In this document: positions 27,779 through 34,933 of the stretch, one piece after another
Numbering within the stretch: the first letter of the stretch is position 1
How the letters are laid out: each line of letters begins with the position of its first letter
From: Oscillospiraceae bacterium
Lineage (GTDB): Bacteria; Bacillota; Clostridia; Oscillospirales; Acutalibacteraceae
Length of the DNA: 64,000 nucleotides
Assembly: GCA_015066385.1 (NCBI GenBank)
Contig: SVOJ01000008.1
Coordinates: 36,409-100,408, forward strand
Direction of reading: 5' to 3'
The notes under the pieces: model-generated
What the model was told of the DNA's origin: nothing
The model's input: the letters and a program-made list of their open reading frames with translations, nothing else
Database searches by the model: none
Program-made: the position numbers and the translations under genes

Positions 27779-28138
27779 TTATTTGTAGTCAGATATTTTG
27801 TTTAATAACTTTTTATCAACAAAATACGGATTATTTGAATCTCCGATTTTCTCAATTAGGATAACATCACCGTCAGTTGCTAAGACATAAAACTTATCGT
27901 CAATGTTAAACTTCAGTCCTTCGTTGCTTTTGCCGGGAATTGTTACTTTATAAGCTGGACCTTTTTCTTCTGCTTTTGCTTTAGATTTTTTAACAGCCTT
28001 GATTATTTTTTTTACAGCAATTTCACTGCCTTTATAAATCGCAATACTACCTGTCGCGATTAGTGCCATTAACTTTTCAGGACCGCCAACTTTCTTTGCA
28101 ATTGTTGTTATCCATTGATATGCACCCAAATTGCTCAT
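27779..28138 (-). CDS. Small protein with hydrophobic helix and basic segment (cassette gene 2)
   Basis: 119 residues. The N-terminal MSNLGAYQWITTIAKKVGGPEKLMALIATGSIAIYKGSEIA holds one short hydrophobic stretch, followed by a Lys-rich amphipathic segment (VKKIIKAVKKSKAKAEEKG). The last 60 residues look like a small beta domain (YKVTIPG, FYVLATDGDVILIEKIGDSNNPYFV). It does not match a family I know. It begins one base after the stop of the HTH gene, and the coiled-coil gene begins 21 bases after its own stop, so the three form an operon. A membrane or nucleoprotein role is conceivable but not shown. Confidence 0.75.
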   Translation of the reverse strand: MSNLGAYQWITTIAKKVGGPEKLMALIATGSIAIYKGSEIAVKKIIKAVKKSKAKAEEKGPAYKVTIPGKSNEGLKFNIDDKFYVLATDGDVILIEKIGDSNNPYFVDKKLLNKISDYK

Positions 28139-28139
28139 T

Positions 28140-28604
28140 TTAATTCTCCTTTGTGATTATTTTTTTTAACCACCTCGAACTGGCTGAAATAGCTGAACCG
28201 ATAGCAGGGACAACAATGGGATTTGCTAAAAGTGCAAACAACGCACCAACTCCGGCAAGTGCACCGTTTGTTATTGCAGTTTTGGATGTTTTGTCCAACA
28301 TTTCTATTGTTGCTTTTGCTTTTTGTTCGTTTTCCGGGGTGTCTTCCGAATCCAATAAAATATTAACTACATTTGCCAACAATTCATTTTCAGGGTGTTC
28401 TGCAATTTCGTAATCTATAATTGTACGAATGGCTATATATTGGGTTTTAGACATTTTGCTTTTTCTTGTTTCAATATTGCTGATGGTTTGTTTTGTTACA
28501 CCAATCAGTTCACCGAGTTCTTCACTTGACCAACCTGCTATTTTGCGGATTGAAGGAAGACTTTGTGTGAGTTTTTCTATTTCGTGTTCTGTAAACTTTT
28601 TCAA
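28140..28604 (-). CDS. HTH regulator with C-terminal Gly/Ala-rich hydrophobic segment (cassette gene 1)
   Basis: 154 residues. Residues 15-70 are an XRE-type HTH (IRKIAGWSSEELGELIGVTKQTISNIETRKSKMSKTQYIAIRTIIDYEI). After an acidic linker, residues about 108-145 (ITNGALAGVGALFALLANPIVVPAIGSAISASSRWLKKII) form one or two short hydrophobic helices with small-residue spacing, suggesting membrane contact or self-association. Regulators of this shape, HTH plus hydrophobic tail, sometimes tie DNA binding to a membrane partner. It leads the three-gene AT-rich cassette and is the probable autoregulator. Confidence 0.82.
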   Translation of the reverse strand: MKKFTEHEIEKLTQSLPSIRKIAGWSSEELGELIGVTKQTISNIETRKSKMSKTQYIAIRTIIDYEIAEHPENELLANVVNILLDSEDTPENEQKAKATIEMLDKTSKTAITNGALAGVGALFALLANPIVVPAIGSAISASSRWLKKIITKEN

Positions 28605-28769
28605 TTGACATCACCTCTTGATATAAAAATAACATAGAATTATAGTTTTGTCAAGTTGTTTTTACAAATTTCATTTAAAGGTGTTATCCTTATATTTTTC
28701 AAGTCATTAAAATAGAGAAATTGTAGTCGATAAACACTTTCCGTTGCATATTGCAGTCTGTGATGCTAT

Positions 28770-28957
28770 AATGACTATCGAAAGTTGCGAAGGTGTTTTT
28801 TACCTTCGCAACACCAAATCGTTGATTTGGTGTCAAATTTTCTTAAAAAATTTGACAATAGTCATTGCAATGAAAATGTACACAATTAAAATTTTGTAAT
28901 TTTAATTGTGTAAAGCCGATTGATCGGCTTATTGAAACGCATTTCTTGCGTTTCAAT
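28770..28957. repeat. Run of six perfect hairpins, partly nested (noncoding)
   Basis: An outer stem AATGACTAT/ATAGTCATT (28770-28778 with 28858-28866) encloses three hairpins: GTTGCGAAGGT/ACCTTCGCAAC (28784-28812), ACCAAATC/GATTTGGT (28813-28831) and GTCAAATTTT/AAAATTTGAC (28832-28856). Three more follow in line: TACACAATTAAAATT with its exact complement (28879-28912), AAGCCGAT/ATCGGCTT (28913-28930) and TTGAAACGCA/TGCGTTTCAA (28932-28956). All stems are perfect and abut or nearly abut. No coding potential. The upstream 28605-28769 holds the cassette promoter region but nothing else I can support. Confidence 0.85.
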
Positions 28958-29012
28958 TCACAATATTCATTATAATTTATTCACAATCCGAAATTTGCAG
29001 CGGGGGATTTTT

Positions 29013-30419
29013 ATGTCCAAGCAACCGAATATTCTGTTTATTGTCACCGATGATCAGCGGTTTGACACCATTCATGCGCTCGGAAACCGCGAGATCATCA
29101 CGCCTAATCTTGATCGTCTTGTCGGGCGCGGTATGACCTTTACCCGTGCACACATTGCGGGCGGCACCTGCGGTGCGGTGTGCATGCCCAGCCGTGCCAT
29201 GATTCTTTCGGGCAGGAATCCATTTCATCTGGAAGACCTCGGCGGCAACATTCCCGCAACGCACAAGACCATGCCCGAAACCTTCAAAGCCAATGGCTAC
29301 GAAACCATCGGCCTCGGCAAATGGCACAACGGCTGTCCCGCCTATGCACGCAGTTTCACGAAGGGGGCAAAGATCTTTTTCGGCGGCATGTGGGATCACT
29401 GGAATGTGCCGACCTGCCGTTTTGACCCCACGGGACAATATGACAACACCATCAATTTTGTGGTCGATTTTTACAACGACAACCACCCGCAGCAACAGCA
29501 TTGCGACGAGTTTTCTCCGGGCAAGCATTCAAGCGAGCTGCTGACGGATGCGGCGATTGATTTGTTGCAACAAAACGCAGGCAAGGAAAAACCGTTCTTT
29601 CTGTATCTTGCTTATCTTGCCCCGCACGACCCGCGCACCATGCCCGACCGATTCCGTCAGATGTATGACCCCGAAAAAATCACCTTGCCGCCCAATTTCC
29701 AATCCGTCATCGACACGAACTATCCGCTGATGGTGCACCGTGACGAGCATCTTGCCGCTTATCCGCGTGAGGAAAATGAAATCCGCCGCCACATTGCCGA
29801 GTATTATGCCATGATCACGCATCTCGATTCCGAAATCGGCAGACTGCTCGATGCCTTGCACGAATCGGGCGAGGAAGACAACACAATCATCGTCTTTACA
29901 GGCGACAACGGCCTTGCTGTCGGTCAGCACGGCTGGCTCGGCAAAGAGGATATTTATGAACACGGTGTCCGCATTCCGTTGATTTTAGCAGGTCCCGGCA
30001 TTGCACAAAATGCCCGCAACGAAGCCTATGTGTATCTGTATGATGTTTTCCCGACACTGTGCGACCTGACAGGACTTATCACTCCCGATTCCGTTGACGG
30101 CAGAAGTTTTGCACAGCTTCTTGACGGCAACCACGGACAGCAATTCCGCGATGAACTGTATCTCATTTTCGACCAATTTGTTCGCGGTGTGAAAGACGAC
30201 CGCTACAAACTCATTGAATACCGCAACGGGGACGGGGCAGGGGACAAGTGGACATTCCTGTATGACCTTAAAAACGATCCGTGGGAAATAAAAAATCTTG
30301 CCGACGATGAAAATTACCTTGCACTTGTCGACAAAATGCGTCAAAAAATCCTGACCCACCGTGACGAATGGGACGAGCAGTCCCACCCCTGGGGCAAGGA
30401 TTTCTGGAACAGATTCTGA
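29013..30419 (+). CDS. Type I sulfatase (Cys-type)
   Basis: 468 residues. The active-site signature CMPSRAMILSGR (CxPSR) is intact near residue 58, with the Cys that must be converted to formylglycine by an anaerobic sulfatase-maturing radical SAM enzyme; none is adjacent. Metal residues lie in ILFIVTDDQRFDTI and FTGDNGLAVGQHGWLGKEDIYEHG; GLGKWHNG supplies the Lys and His. No signal peptide is seen, so it is probably cytoplasmic and removes sulfate from imported, partly degraded host glycans or from a small ester. The ATG at 29013 follows GCGGGGG; the longer opening from 28920 crosses the hairpin run and is rejected. Confidence 0.93.
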   Translation: MSKQPNILFIVTDDQRFDTIHALGNREIITPNLDRLVGRGMTFTRAHIAGGTCGAVCMPSRAMILSGRNPFHLEDLGGNIPATHKTMPETFKANGYETIGLGKWHNGCPAYARSFTKGAKIFFGGMWDHWNVPTCRFDPTGQYDNTINFVVDFYNDNHPQQQHCDEFSPGKHSSELLTDAAIDLLQQNAGKEKPFFLYLAYLAPHDPRTMPDRFRQMYDPEKITLPPNFQSVIDTNYPLMVHRDEHLAAYPREENEIRRHIAEYYAMITHLDSEIGRLLDALHESGEEDNTIIVFTGDNGLAVGQHGWLGKEDIYEHGVRIPLILAGPGIAQNARNEAYVYLYDVFPTLCDLTGLITPDSVDGRSFAQLLDGNHGQQFRDELYLIFDQFVRGVKDDRYKLIEYRNGDGAGDKWTFLYDLKNDPWEIKNLADDENYLALVDKMRQKILTHRDEWDEQSHPWGKDFWNRF

Positions 30420-30431
30420 AGAGGTATGAAC

Positions 30432-31148
30432 ATGAACAGACCGTATATTATTTGCCACATGGTAACCTCGCTTGACGGAAAGGTTACGGGGAATTTTTTA
30501 TCCGCCCCTGCATGTGAAAGTGCCTGCGAAATTTATTATGACATCAACCGCAGCTTGCAAGCAGACGGCTTCATCTGCGGCCGCGTCACCATGGAAGGCA
30601 GTTTTACAGGCGGCTATTATCCCGATTTATCGCAATTTGCTCCCGTTCATCACGGGGGCGGATTCAAAATGGACTACATGCTTGACGAGGAAGACATGAG
30701 CGGCTTTTATGCCGTTGCCTTCGACCCAAAGGGGAAACTCGGCTGGAAATCAAATAAAATTATCGACCCCGACGGCGACCCCGGCTATGACAACGCACAG
30801 ATCATCGAGGTGCTGACCGAGCAGGTGGACGAACGCTATTTGGCTTACCTTGAAAGCATGGAAATTCCCTATATTTTTGCAGGTGAAACCGAAATTGATG
30901 TCGATCTTGCACTGTTCAAGCTGAAAAACATTGTCGGCTGCAACACCCTGCTTTTAGAGGGCGGCAGCATTGTGAACGGCTATTTCCAGAGGGCAGATGT
31001 AATTGATCTACTGAGCCTTGTTGTTGCACCCGTGGTTGCCGACAAGGACGACAAGCCGCTGTTTACCGACAGCACAATCGCCGCCTTTGAACTCATAAAA
31101 GCAGAAAACAGAAACGGCAACCTGGTTCTGAATTATAAAAGGAAGTAA
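30432..31148 (+). CDS. RibD C-terminal/dihydrofolate-reductase-fold oxidoreductase
   Basis: 238 residues. IICHMVTSLDGKVTG and the late LLLEGGSIVNGYFQRADVIDLLSLVVAPVV match the RibD reductase domain and its YwjB/YyaP relatives, which reduce with NADPH. The N-terminal deaminase half of RibD is absent and no rib genes are near, so riboflavin synthesis is not supported. The ATG at 30432 is spaced 7 bases from GAAGAGG; the ATG at 30426 is too close. It follows the sulfatase by 12 bases and probably shares its transcript. Confidence 0.85.
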   Translation: MNRPYIICHMVTSLDGKVTGNFLSAPACESACEIYYDINRSLQADGFICGRVTMEGSFTGGYYPDLSQFAPVHHGGGFKMDYMLDEEDMSGFYAVAFDPKGKLGWKSNKIIDPDGDPGYDNAQIIEVLTEQVDERYLAYLESMEIPYIFAGETEIDVDLALFKLKNIVGCNTLLLEGGSIVNGYFQRADVIDLLSLVVAPVVADKDDKPLFTDSTIAAFELIKAENRNGNLVLNYKRK

Positions 31149-31217
31149 TGAACGCTTATCATTTTTCTTCACGCGGCGGTGATTTGTGCCGCTTCGCCTT
31201 CTTGTATGTAATCAAAA

Positions 31218-31243
31218 AAAGCATCACCTTACGGTGGTGCTTT
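31218..31243 (+). terminator. Terminator after the RibD-like gene
   Basis: AAAGCATCACC, loop TTAC, GGTGGTGCTTT with one G-U pair, followed by CATTTTGG. Confidence 0.7.
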
Positions 31244-31298
31244 CATTTTGGTGGAACAATGTTCCGTGTAGTCAAACTCGTGTTCGTCTGACTTTCGT

Positions 31299-31419
31299 TT
31301 GGTGGAGCTGAGGGGAGTCGACTCGCGTGCCTGCGGGCACTTGGTCGCTCGCGGTCGAAACAGTCCACCGGACTGTTTCTCTGTGCCGCTCGTCCTTCGA
31401 CTCCCCTTATTAGCTCAAA
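31299..31419. repeat. Copy of the tmRNA 3' end at the edge of a hairpin-forming repeat
   Basis: 31299-31320 repeats exactly the last 22 bases of the tmRNA gene (31465-31486), in the same orientation. From there to about 31415 the DNA folds back on itself: AGCTGAGGGGAGTCGA near 31304 opposes TCGACTCCCC ... AGCT at 31398-31415, with a perfect inner hairpin GAAACAGTCC/GGACTGTTTC (31358-31380). A short minus-strand frame across it (31243-31449) has no ribosome site and is not called. It may be an attachment-site remnant or a dispersed repeat that captured the tmRNA end. Confidence 0.65.
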
Positions 31420-31422
31420 GTA

Positions 31423-31462
31423 AAAAAAGATAACGGCACCTGTTGGCACCGTTATCTTTTTT
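31423..31462. terminator. Terminator of the tmRNA (bidirectional)
   Basis: AAAAAAGATAACGG (31423-31436) and CCGTTATCTTTTTT (31449-31462) form a perfect 14-bp stem directly beyond the tmRNA 3' end. Confidence 0.93.
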
Positions 31463-31464
31463 CA

Positions 31465-31820
31465 TGGTGGAGCTGAGGGGAGTCGAACCCCTGTCCGAAA
31501 ATCCCTTACAGCGACTTTCTCCGGGCGCAGTCATTTATTTGATTCTCTCCTCAGACGGCGGGAAATGACACCCTCCGCCCTCGGACAGCCCCATTGTGCA
31601 TGACAGGATATGAGGCGCTTCCCTGTGCACGTTCACCGCTGCATGACGCCTTTACACCGAGCCGCGGTGCTCTCGGGAAAGACGGCGGCCGCAATTAAGC
31701 AGCTGCGAGTACAGTATTTCTATTGTCGTTTATTTCTAAACTTGCGGCTGTTTAAAGAGGTCACCGCACCTCTGCCCGCTTATCGGTGCTCAGAATCCCC
31801 GTCGAAATCCTTTCAGCCCC
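31465..31820 (-). ncRNA. ssrA: Transfer-messenger RNA (tmRNA)
   Basis: 356 bases. The 5' end GGGGCTG and the 3' end CAGCTCCACCA pair as an Ala-type acceptor stem with the G3-U70 identity pair; the encoded CCA is 31465-31467. The T-arm GGGGTTCGACTCCCC and the 5' GATTTCGACGGGG are standard. In the message part, AAC GAC AAT at 31722-31730 begins the usual NDN of the tag, and the frame runs to GCA GCT GCT TAA (stop 31695-31697). By alignment of UAG-NN-resume with the classical arrangement, the resume codon is ATA (31731-31733), giving INDNRNTVLAAA. tmRNA with SmpB rescues stalled ribosomes; smpB lies just upstream. Confidence 0.95.
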
Positions 31821-31877
31821 ATATAGGGTAACGGATGCAATCCGATACCGTTGTATATTATTATGCCCGTTTGGGGC

Positions 31878-32351
31878 TTAATAATCACTTTTACTGCCGC
31901 GGAACGAACGCTCAATATCACGCTCGGCACTCTTTTTGGCGGCAGATTCGCGTTTGTCGTAAAGTTTTTTACCTTTACAAAGACCGACTTCGATCTTCAA
32001 TCTGCCGTTGACAAAATAGGCAGACAGCGGAATGATGGCATAACTTTGCTGTTTGACAAGACCGAACAAACGCATGATTTCACGCTTGTGCATCAGCAGT
32101 TTGCGTGTGCGCATAGGGTCGCGGTTGAAGATGTTGCCCTTGTCATAAGGGGAAACATGCATCCCGTGCAACAGCAGTTCGCCGTTTTCGACCATGCAAT
32201 ACGCATCCTTGAGGTTCAGTTTGCCCTGACGGATGGACTTGACTTCCGTGCCGCACAGTTCAATCCCGGCTTCGTGGGTCTCTATGACAAAATATTCATG
32301 GTAAGCCTGACGGTTGGTGGCTACCGTGTTTTCACGCACACTCTTTGCCAT
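31878..32351 (-). CDS. smpB: SsrA-binding protein SmpB
   Basis: 157 residues. The N-terminal beta-barrel shows NRQAYHEYFVIETHEAGIELCGTEVKSIRQGKLNLKDAY, then the RNA-contact region HVSPYDKGNIFNRDPMRTRKLLMHKREIMRL, and the basic tail GKKLYDKRESAAKKSAERDIER that enters the decoding centre. SmpB carries tmRNA to stalled ribosomes. It lies 57 bases upstream of ssrA on the same strand, the usual partnership. GGAGGGTTTTT precedes the ATG; it follows argS by 45 bases. Confidence 0.97.
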   Translation of the reverse strand: MAKSVRENTVATNRQAYHEYFVIETHEAGIELCGTEVKSIRQGKLNLKDAYCMVENGELLLHGMHVSPYDKGNIFNRDPMRTRKLLMHKREIMRLFGLVKQQSYAIIPLSAYFVNGRLKIEVGLCKGKKLYDKRESAAKKSAERDIERSFRGSKSDY

Positions 32352-32396
32352 AAAAACCCTCCTTTCCGGTTATCGGCAAACTGATATTGTCAGAAA

Positions 32397-34085
32397 TTAC
32401 ATGCTTTCGGGTGCTGCTACTTTGAGCATGCACAGAACCGTCTTCATAACACTGCGGGTTGCCATGCACAGCGAAAGTCTTGCATCACGCAGGTTTTCTT
32501 CGGGCACGTCAACGCGGCAGGCGTTGTAGAATTTATGGAACAGAGCCGCAAGGTCAACCGCATACTTGGTGATTTTGGACGGATCGAGTGCCTGTGCGGC
32601 GGTGACGATTTCGCCTGTGAGTGCGGCAATGTGGCGGATGAGTTCTTTTTCTTCGGGAGCAGTCAGCAGGCACAGGGCATCACGGTCTGCAAAGACGGCT
32701 TCGACACCCTTTTCACGCATTTTTGCAAGGATGGAGCAGATTCTTGCGTGTGCATACTGGCAGTAGTAAACAGGATTCTGCGAGGATTCCTCAACGGCAA
32801 GGTCAAGGTCAAAGTCGCAATGGCTGTTGGCTTCACGCAGGTTAAAGAAGAATCTTGCCGCATCGATGGGCACTTCTTCGAGCAATGTCACAAGGGTGAT
32901 TGCCTTACCCGAGCGCTTGGAAGCCTTGACGATCTCGCCTTCTTTAATGAGGCGAACCATCTGCATGAGCACAACCTGCAGTCTTTCGGGGTCTACACCG
33001 AGTGCCTGCAAAGCGGCCTTCAAACGGGGCACATAGCCGTGGTGGTCTGCTCCGAGAATGTCAACCGCAAGGTCAAAATGACGGATGCAAAGTTTGTTAT
33101 AATGGTAAGCAATATCGGGAACAATATAGGTGTAAAGTCCGTTTGAACGGACAAGAACGAAGTCCTTGTCACAGCCGAACTGTTCGGCTTTCAGCCAGAG
33201 TGCACCGTCCTGTTCGTAGGTGAATCCTTTTTCGGTCAGGATTTCAACAACCTGCTTTGCCGCCCCCGAATTGTGCAGGGTGCTTTCGTGGAACCAGGTG
33301 TCATATTTAATATTATACTTCAGAAGATCGCGTTCTAATCCTGCAATATTCAGCGGCAGGGCATAGGCAACAAGAGCCTTTCTGCGTTCGGCTTCATCGG
33401 TGTGCATATATTTATCGCCGTTGATTTCGGCAAAAGCGACTGCGTGGTCGATGATGTCCTGACCGTGATAACTGTCTTCGGGCATTTCGATGGGATCACC
33501 GAAGTGCTGACGGTAACGGATATCCAGCGACAGACCGAATTTTTCGATCTGATTACCGCCGTCGTTAATATAAAACTCACGTTCGGTCTGATAGCCGGCA
33601 CGGGTAAGCACTTCTGCAAGGGTATCGCCCATGGCTCCGCCTCTTGCGTTGCCGACATGCATCGGGCCTGTGGGGTTTGCTGAAACGAATTCGACGAGTG
33701 CACGTTTGCCTGCGGCATAATCGGAACTGCCGTAGGCATCACCCTTTTCGTTGACATCGGAAAGAATATCTGCATAGTAAACAGGGGACAGACGGAAATT
33801 CAGAAAACCTGCACCTGCAACTTCACAGCTTGCAAAATAAGTGTCTGCAAGATCAATATTGCTTTGCAAAGCGGCGGCGATTTTCGGCGGAGCGGTGCGG
33901 AATACTCTTGCACCCACCAGTGCGGCATTGGCGGAATAGTCGCCGTGACTGCGGTCTGCGGGGATTTCCACTTTGAATGCGGGAATTTCTGCTTCGGGCA
34001 GATCACCTTTCTCAAAGCAGGTGCGGAATGCGTTTTCAACGATCATGCGAAGCTGTTGTTCGGCCTTTGCTACAAGAATACTCAT
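32397..34085 (-). CDS. argS: Arginyl-tRNA synthetase
   Basis: 562 residues, class I. The N-terminal Add domain (about 1-115) recognises the tRNA D-loop. The HIGH motif is in FVSANPTGPMHVGNARGGAMGD near residue 130. The late VKASKRSGKAITLVTLLEEV fills the KMSKS-like position, as is usual in ArgRS, and the C-terminal DALRxD-type helical bundle binds the anticodon. Charges tRNA-Arg with arginine. Its ATG overlaps the stop of the DUF1934 gene by four bases (ATGA), so the two are translationally coupled, matching the ywiB-argS order of Bacillus. Confidence 0.97.
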   Translation of the reverse strand: MSILVAKAEQQLRMIVENAFRTCFEKGDLPEAEIPAFKVEIPADRSHGDYSANAALVGARVFRTAPPKIAAALQSNIDLADTYFASCEVAGAGFLNFRLSPVYYADILSDVNEKGDAYGSSDYAAGKRALVEFVSANPTGPMHVGNARGGAMGDTLAEVLTRAGYQTEREFYINDGGNQIEKFGLSLDIRYRQHFGDPIEMPEDSYHGQDIIDHAVAFAEINGDKYMHTDEAERRKALVAYALPLNIAGLERDLLKYNIKYDTWFHESTLHNSGAAKQVVEILTEKGFTYEQDGALWLKAEQFGCDKDFVLVRSNGLYTYIVPDIAYHYNKLCIRHFDLAVDILGADHHGYVPRLKAALQALGVDPERLQVVLMQMVRLIKEGEIVKASKRSGKAITLVTLLEEVPIDAARFFFNLREANSHCDFDLDLAVEESSQNPVYYCQYAHARICSILAKMREKGVEAVFADRDALCLLTAPEEKELIRHIAALTGEIVTAAQALDPSKITKYAVDLAALFHKFYNACRVDVPEENLRDARLSLCMATRSVMKTVLCMLKVAAPESM

Positions 34086-34573
34086 TGCTTTGTTTGCGGA
34101 ACTCGCTTTGCAATCAGCGTTTTTCCGCTTTTCTCCTTTCCGTTTTGTGCAGCGGTTTTGCCGCTGACATCAATAATCAGAACTTTTTCTGCGGCATGAC
34201 CGCCGAAAAAGTCGATGGTGTAATTCAGTTTCAGTTTGCCGCCGTTCATTTCCACGGTGCTGTCCACGGATTTTGCAAAAATGCCGATCATAAACTCACC
34301 GTAGGGGGTGATATAGTGGCTGTTGTGGCGGCGACCTGCTTCAATGATCATTTCGGAATTGTAAGCCCCCGTACGCAGAATACTTACACAACTTCTTTTT
34401 TTGACGGTCATGCGGGTATCGCATACATTCTCATCGTCAAGCATTTCCGTAAAATGAAGTGTATAATCCTCAGGTCCGCCGACCATGCAGCCTTTGGTGA
34501 TGACCTGACTGCTGTCTTCGCCGTCAGGGGTGCGGCTGATATCGGTTATGGTAATGATTCGGTTTTGTATCAT
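34082..34573 (-). CDS. DUF1934 (YwiB-like) beta-barrel protein
   Basis: 163 residues. Repeated beta strands with family features: GGPEDYTLHFTE, TRMTVKKRSCVSILRTGAYNSEMIIEAGRRHNSHYITPYGEFMIGIFAKSV and LKLNYTIDFFGG. DUF1934 proteins have a calycin-like barrel and no settled function, but they are very often encoded directly before argS, as here. The start at 34573 follows CGAGG at a long spacing; an in-frame extension to 34627 enters the promoter-like AT-rich region. It is the first gene of the run that continues with argS, smpB and perhaps ssrA. Confidence 0.88.
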   Translation of the reverse strand: MIQNRIITITDISRTPDGEDSSQVITKGCMVGGPEDYTLHFTEMLDDENVCDTRMTVKKRSCVSILRTGAYNSEMIIEAGRRHNSHYITPYGEFMIGIFAKSVDSTVEMNGGKLKLNYTIDFFGGHAAEKVLIIDVSGKTAAQNGKEKSGKTLIAKRVPQTKQ

Positions 34574-34721
34574 AAATATATACCTCGTTGGATTTAATAT
34601 TATAACACAAACAAAAAGGGAGTGCAAGTGGCGGTTTGGCGGTATTTGCCGACAAAAGCGTATTTATTTTTGGTTATTTTGGGAAAATAAAATAAATGTT
34701 AAAAAAATATAACTTTCCCTC

Positions 34722-34750
34722 TTGCACAAATGCAAATTTTGTACTATAAT
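34722..34750 (+). promoter_or_regulatory. Strong promoter of the SRP RNA
   Basis: TTGCAC (34722-34727), 17-base spacer, perfect TATAAT (34745-34750). Confidence 0.85.
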
Positions 34751-34774
34751 ATGTTTAATTTGAAGATTCTGTTT

Positions 34775-34893
34775 CTGTCATGCGGCGTGCGGGTCCTGTG
34801 CGGCGGAGCGCCGTGAACCATGTCAGGCGGGGAACCGAGCAGCATTAAGCGGTCTGCCCGAGCGCCACAGTCCGCCTGTACGCCGTGTGACAG
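34775..34893 (+). ncRNA. ffs: Signal recognition particle RNA, small bacterial type
   Basis: About 119 bases. The ends CTGTCATGCGGCGT and ACGCCGTGTGACAG pair to a long helix. The apical domain contains ATGTCAGGCGGGGAACCGAGCAGCATTAAG, the conserved Ffh-binding asymmetric loop and tetraloop region in slightly changed form, then the returning TCTGCCCGAGCGCC strand. It is followed by TTTTTTT (34902-34908) as terminator. SRP RNA with Ffh targets membrane proteins co-translationally. The position directly before dnaX-ybaB-recR is a classic Firmicutes arrangement. Ends are set by pairing and may be off by a few bases. Confidence 0.9.
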
Positions 34894-34933
34894 AGGCAGA
34901 ATTTTTTTGTACACAAAAAAGGGGGCTTGTACC

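Noticed and set aside
28770..28957. Retron or riboswitch as explanation of the hairpin run
   Set aside because: There is no reverse transcriptase nearby, and the simple perfect stems do not match any riboswitch architecture I know upstream of the sulfatase gene.
31243..31449. A 68-codon minus-strand frame over the tmRNA-end repeat
   Set aside because: It lies within hairpin-forming repeat DNA, lacks a ribosome site, and runs into the tmRNA terminator.
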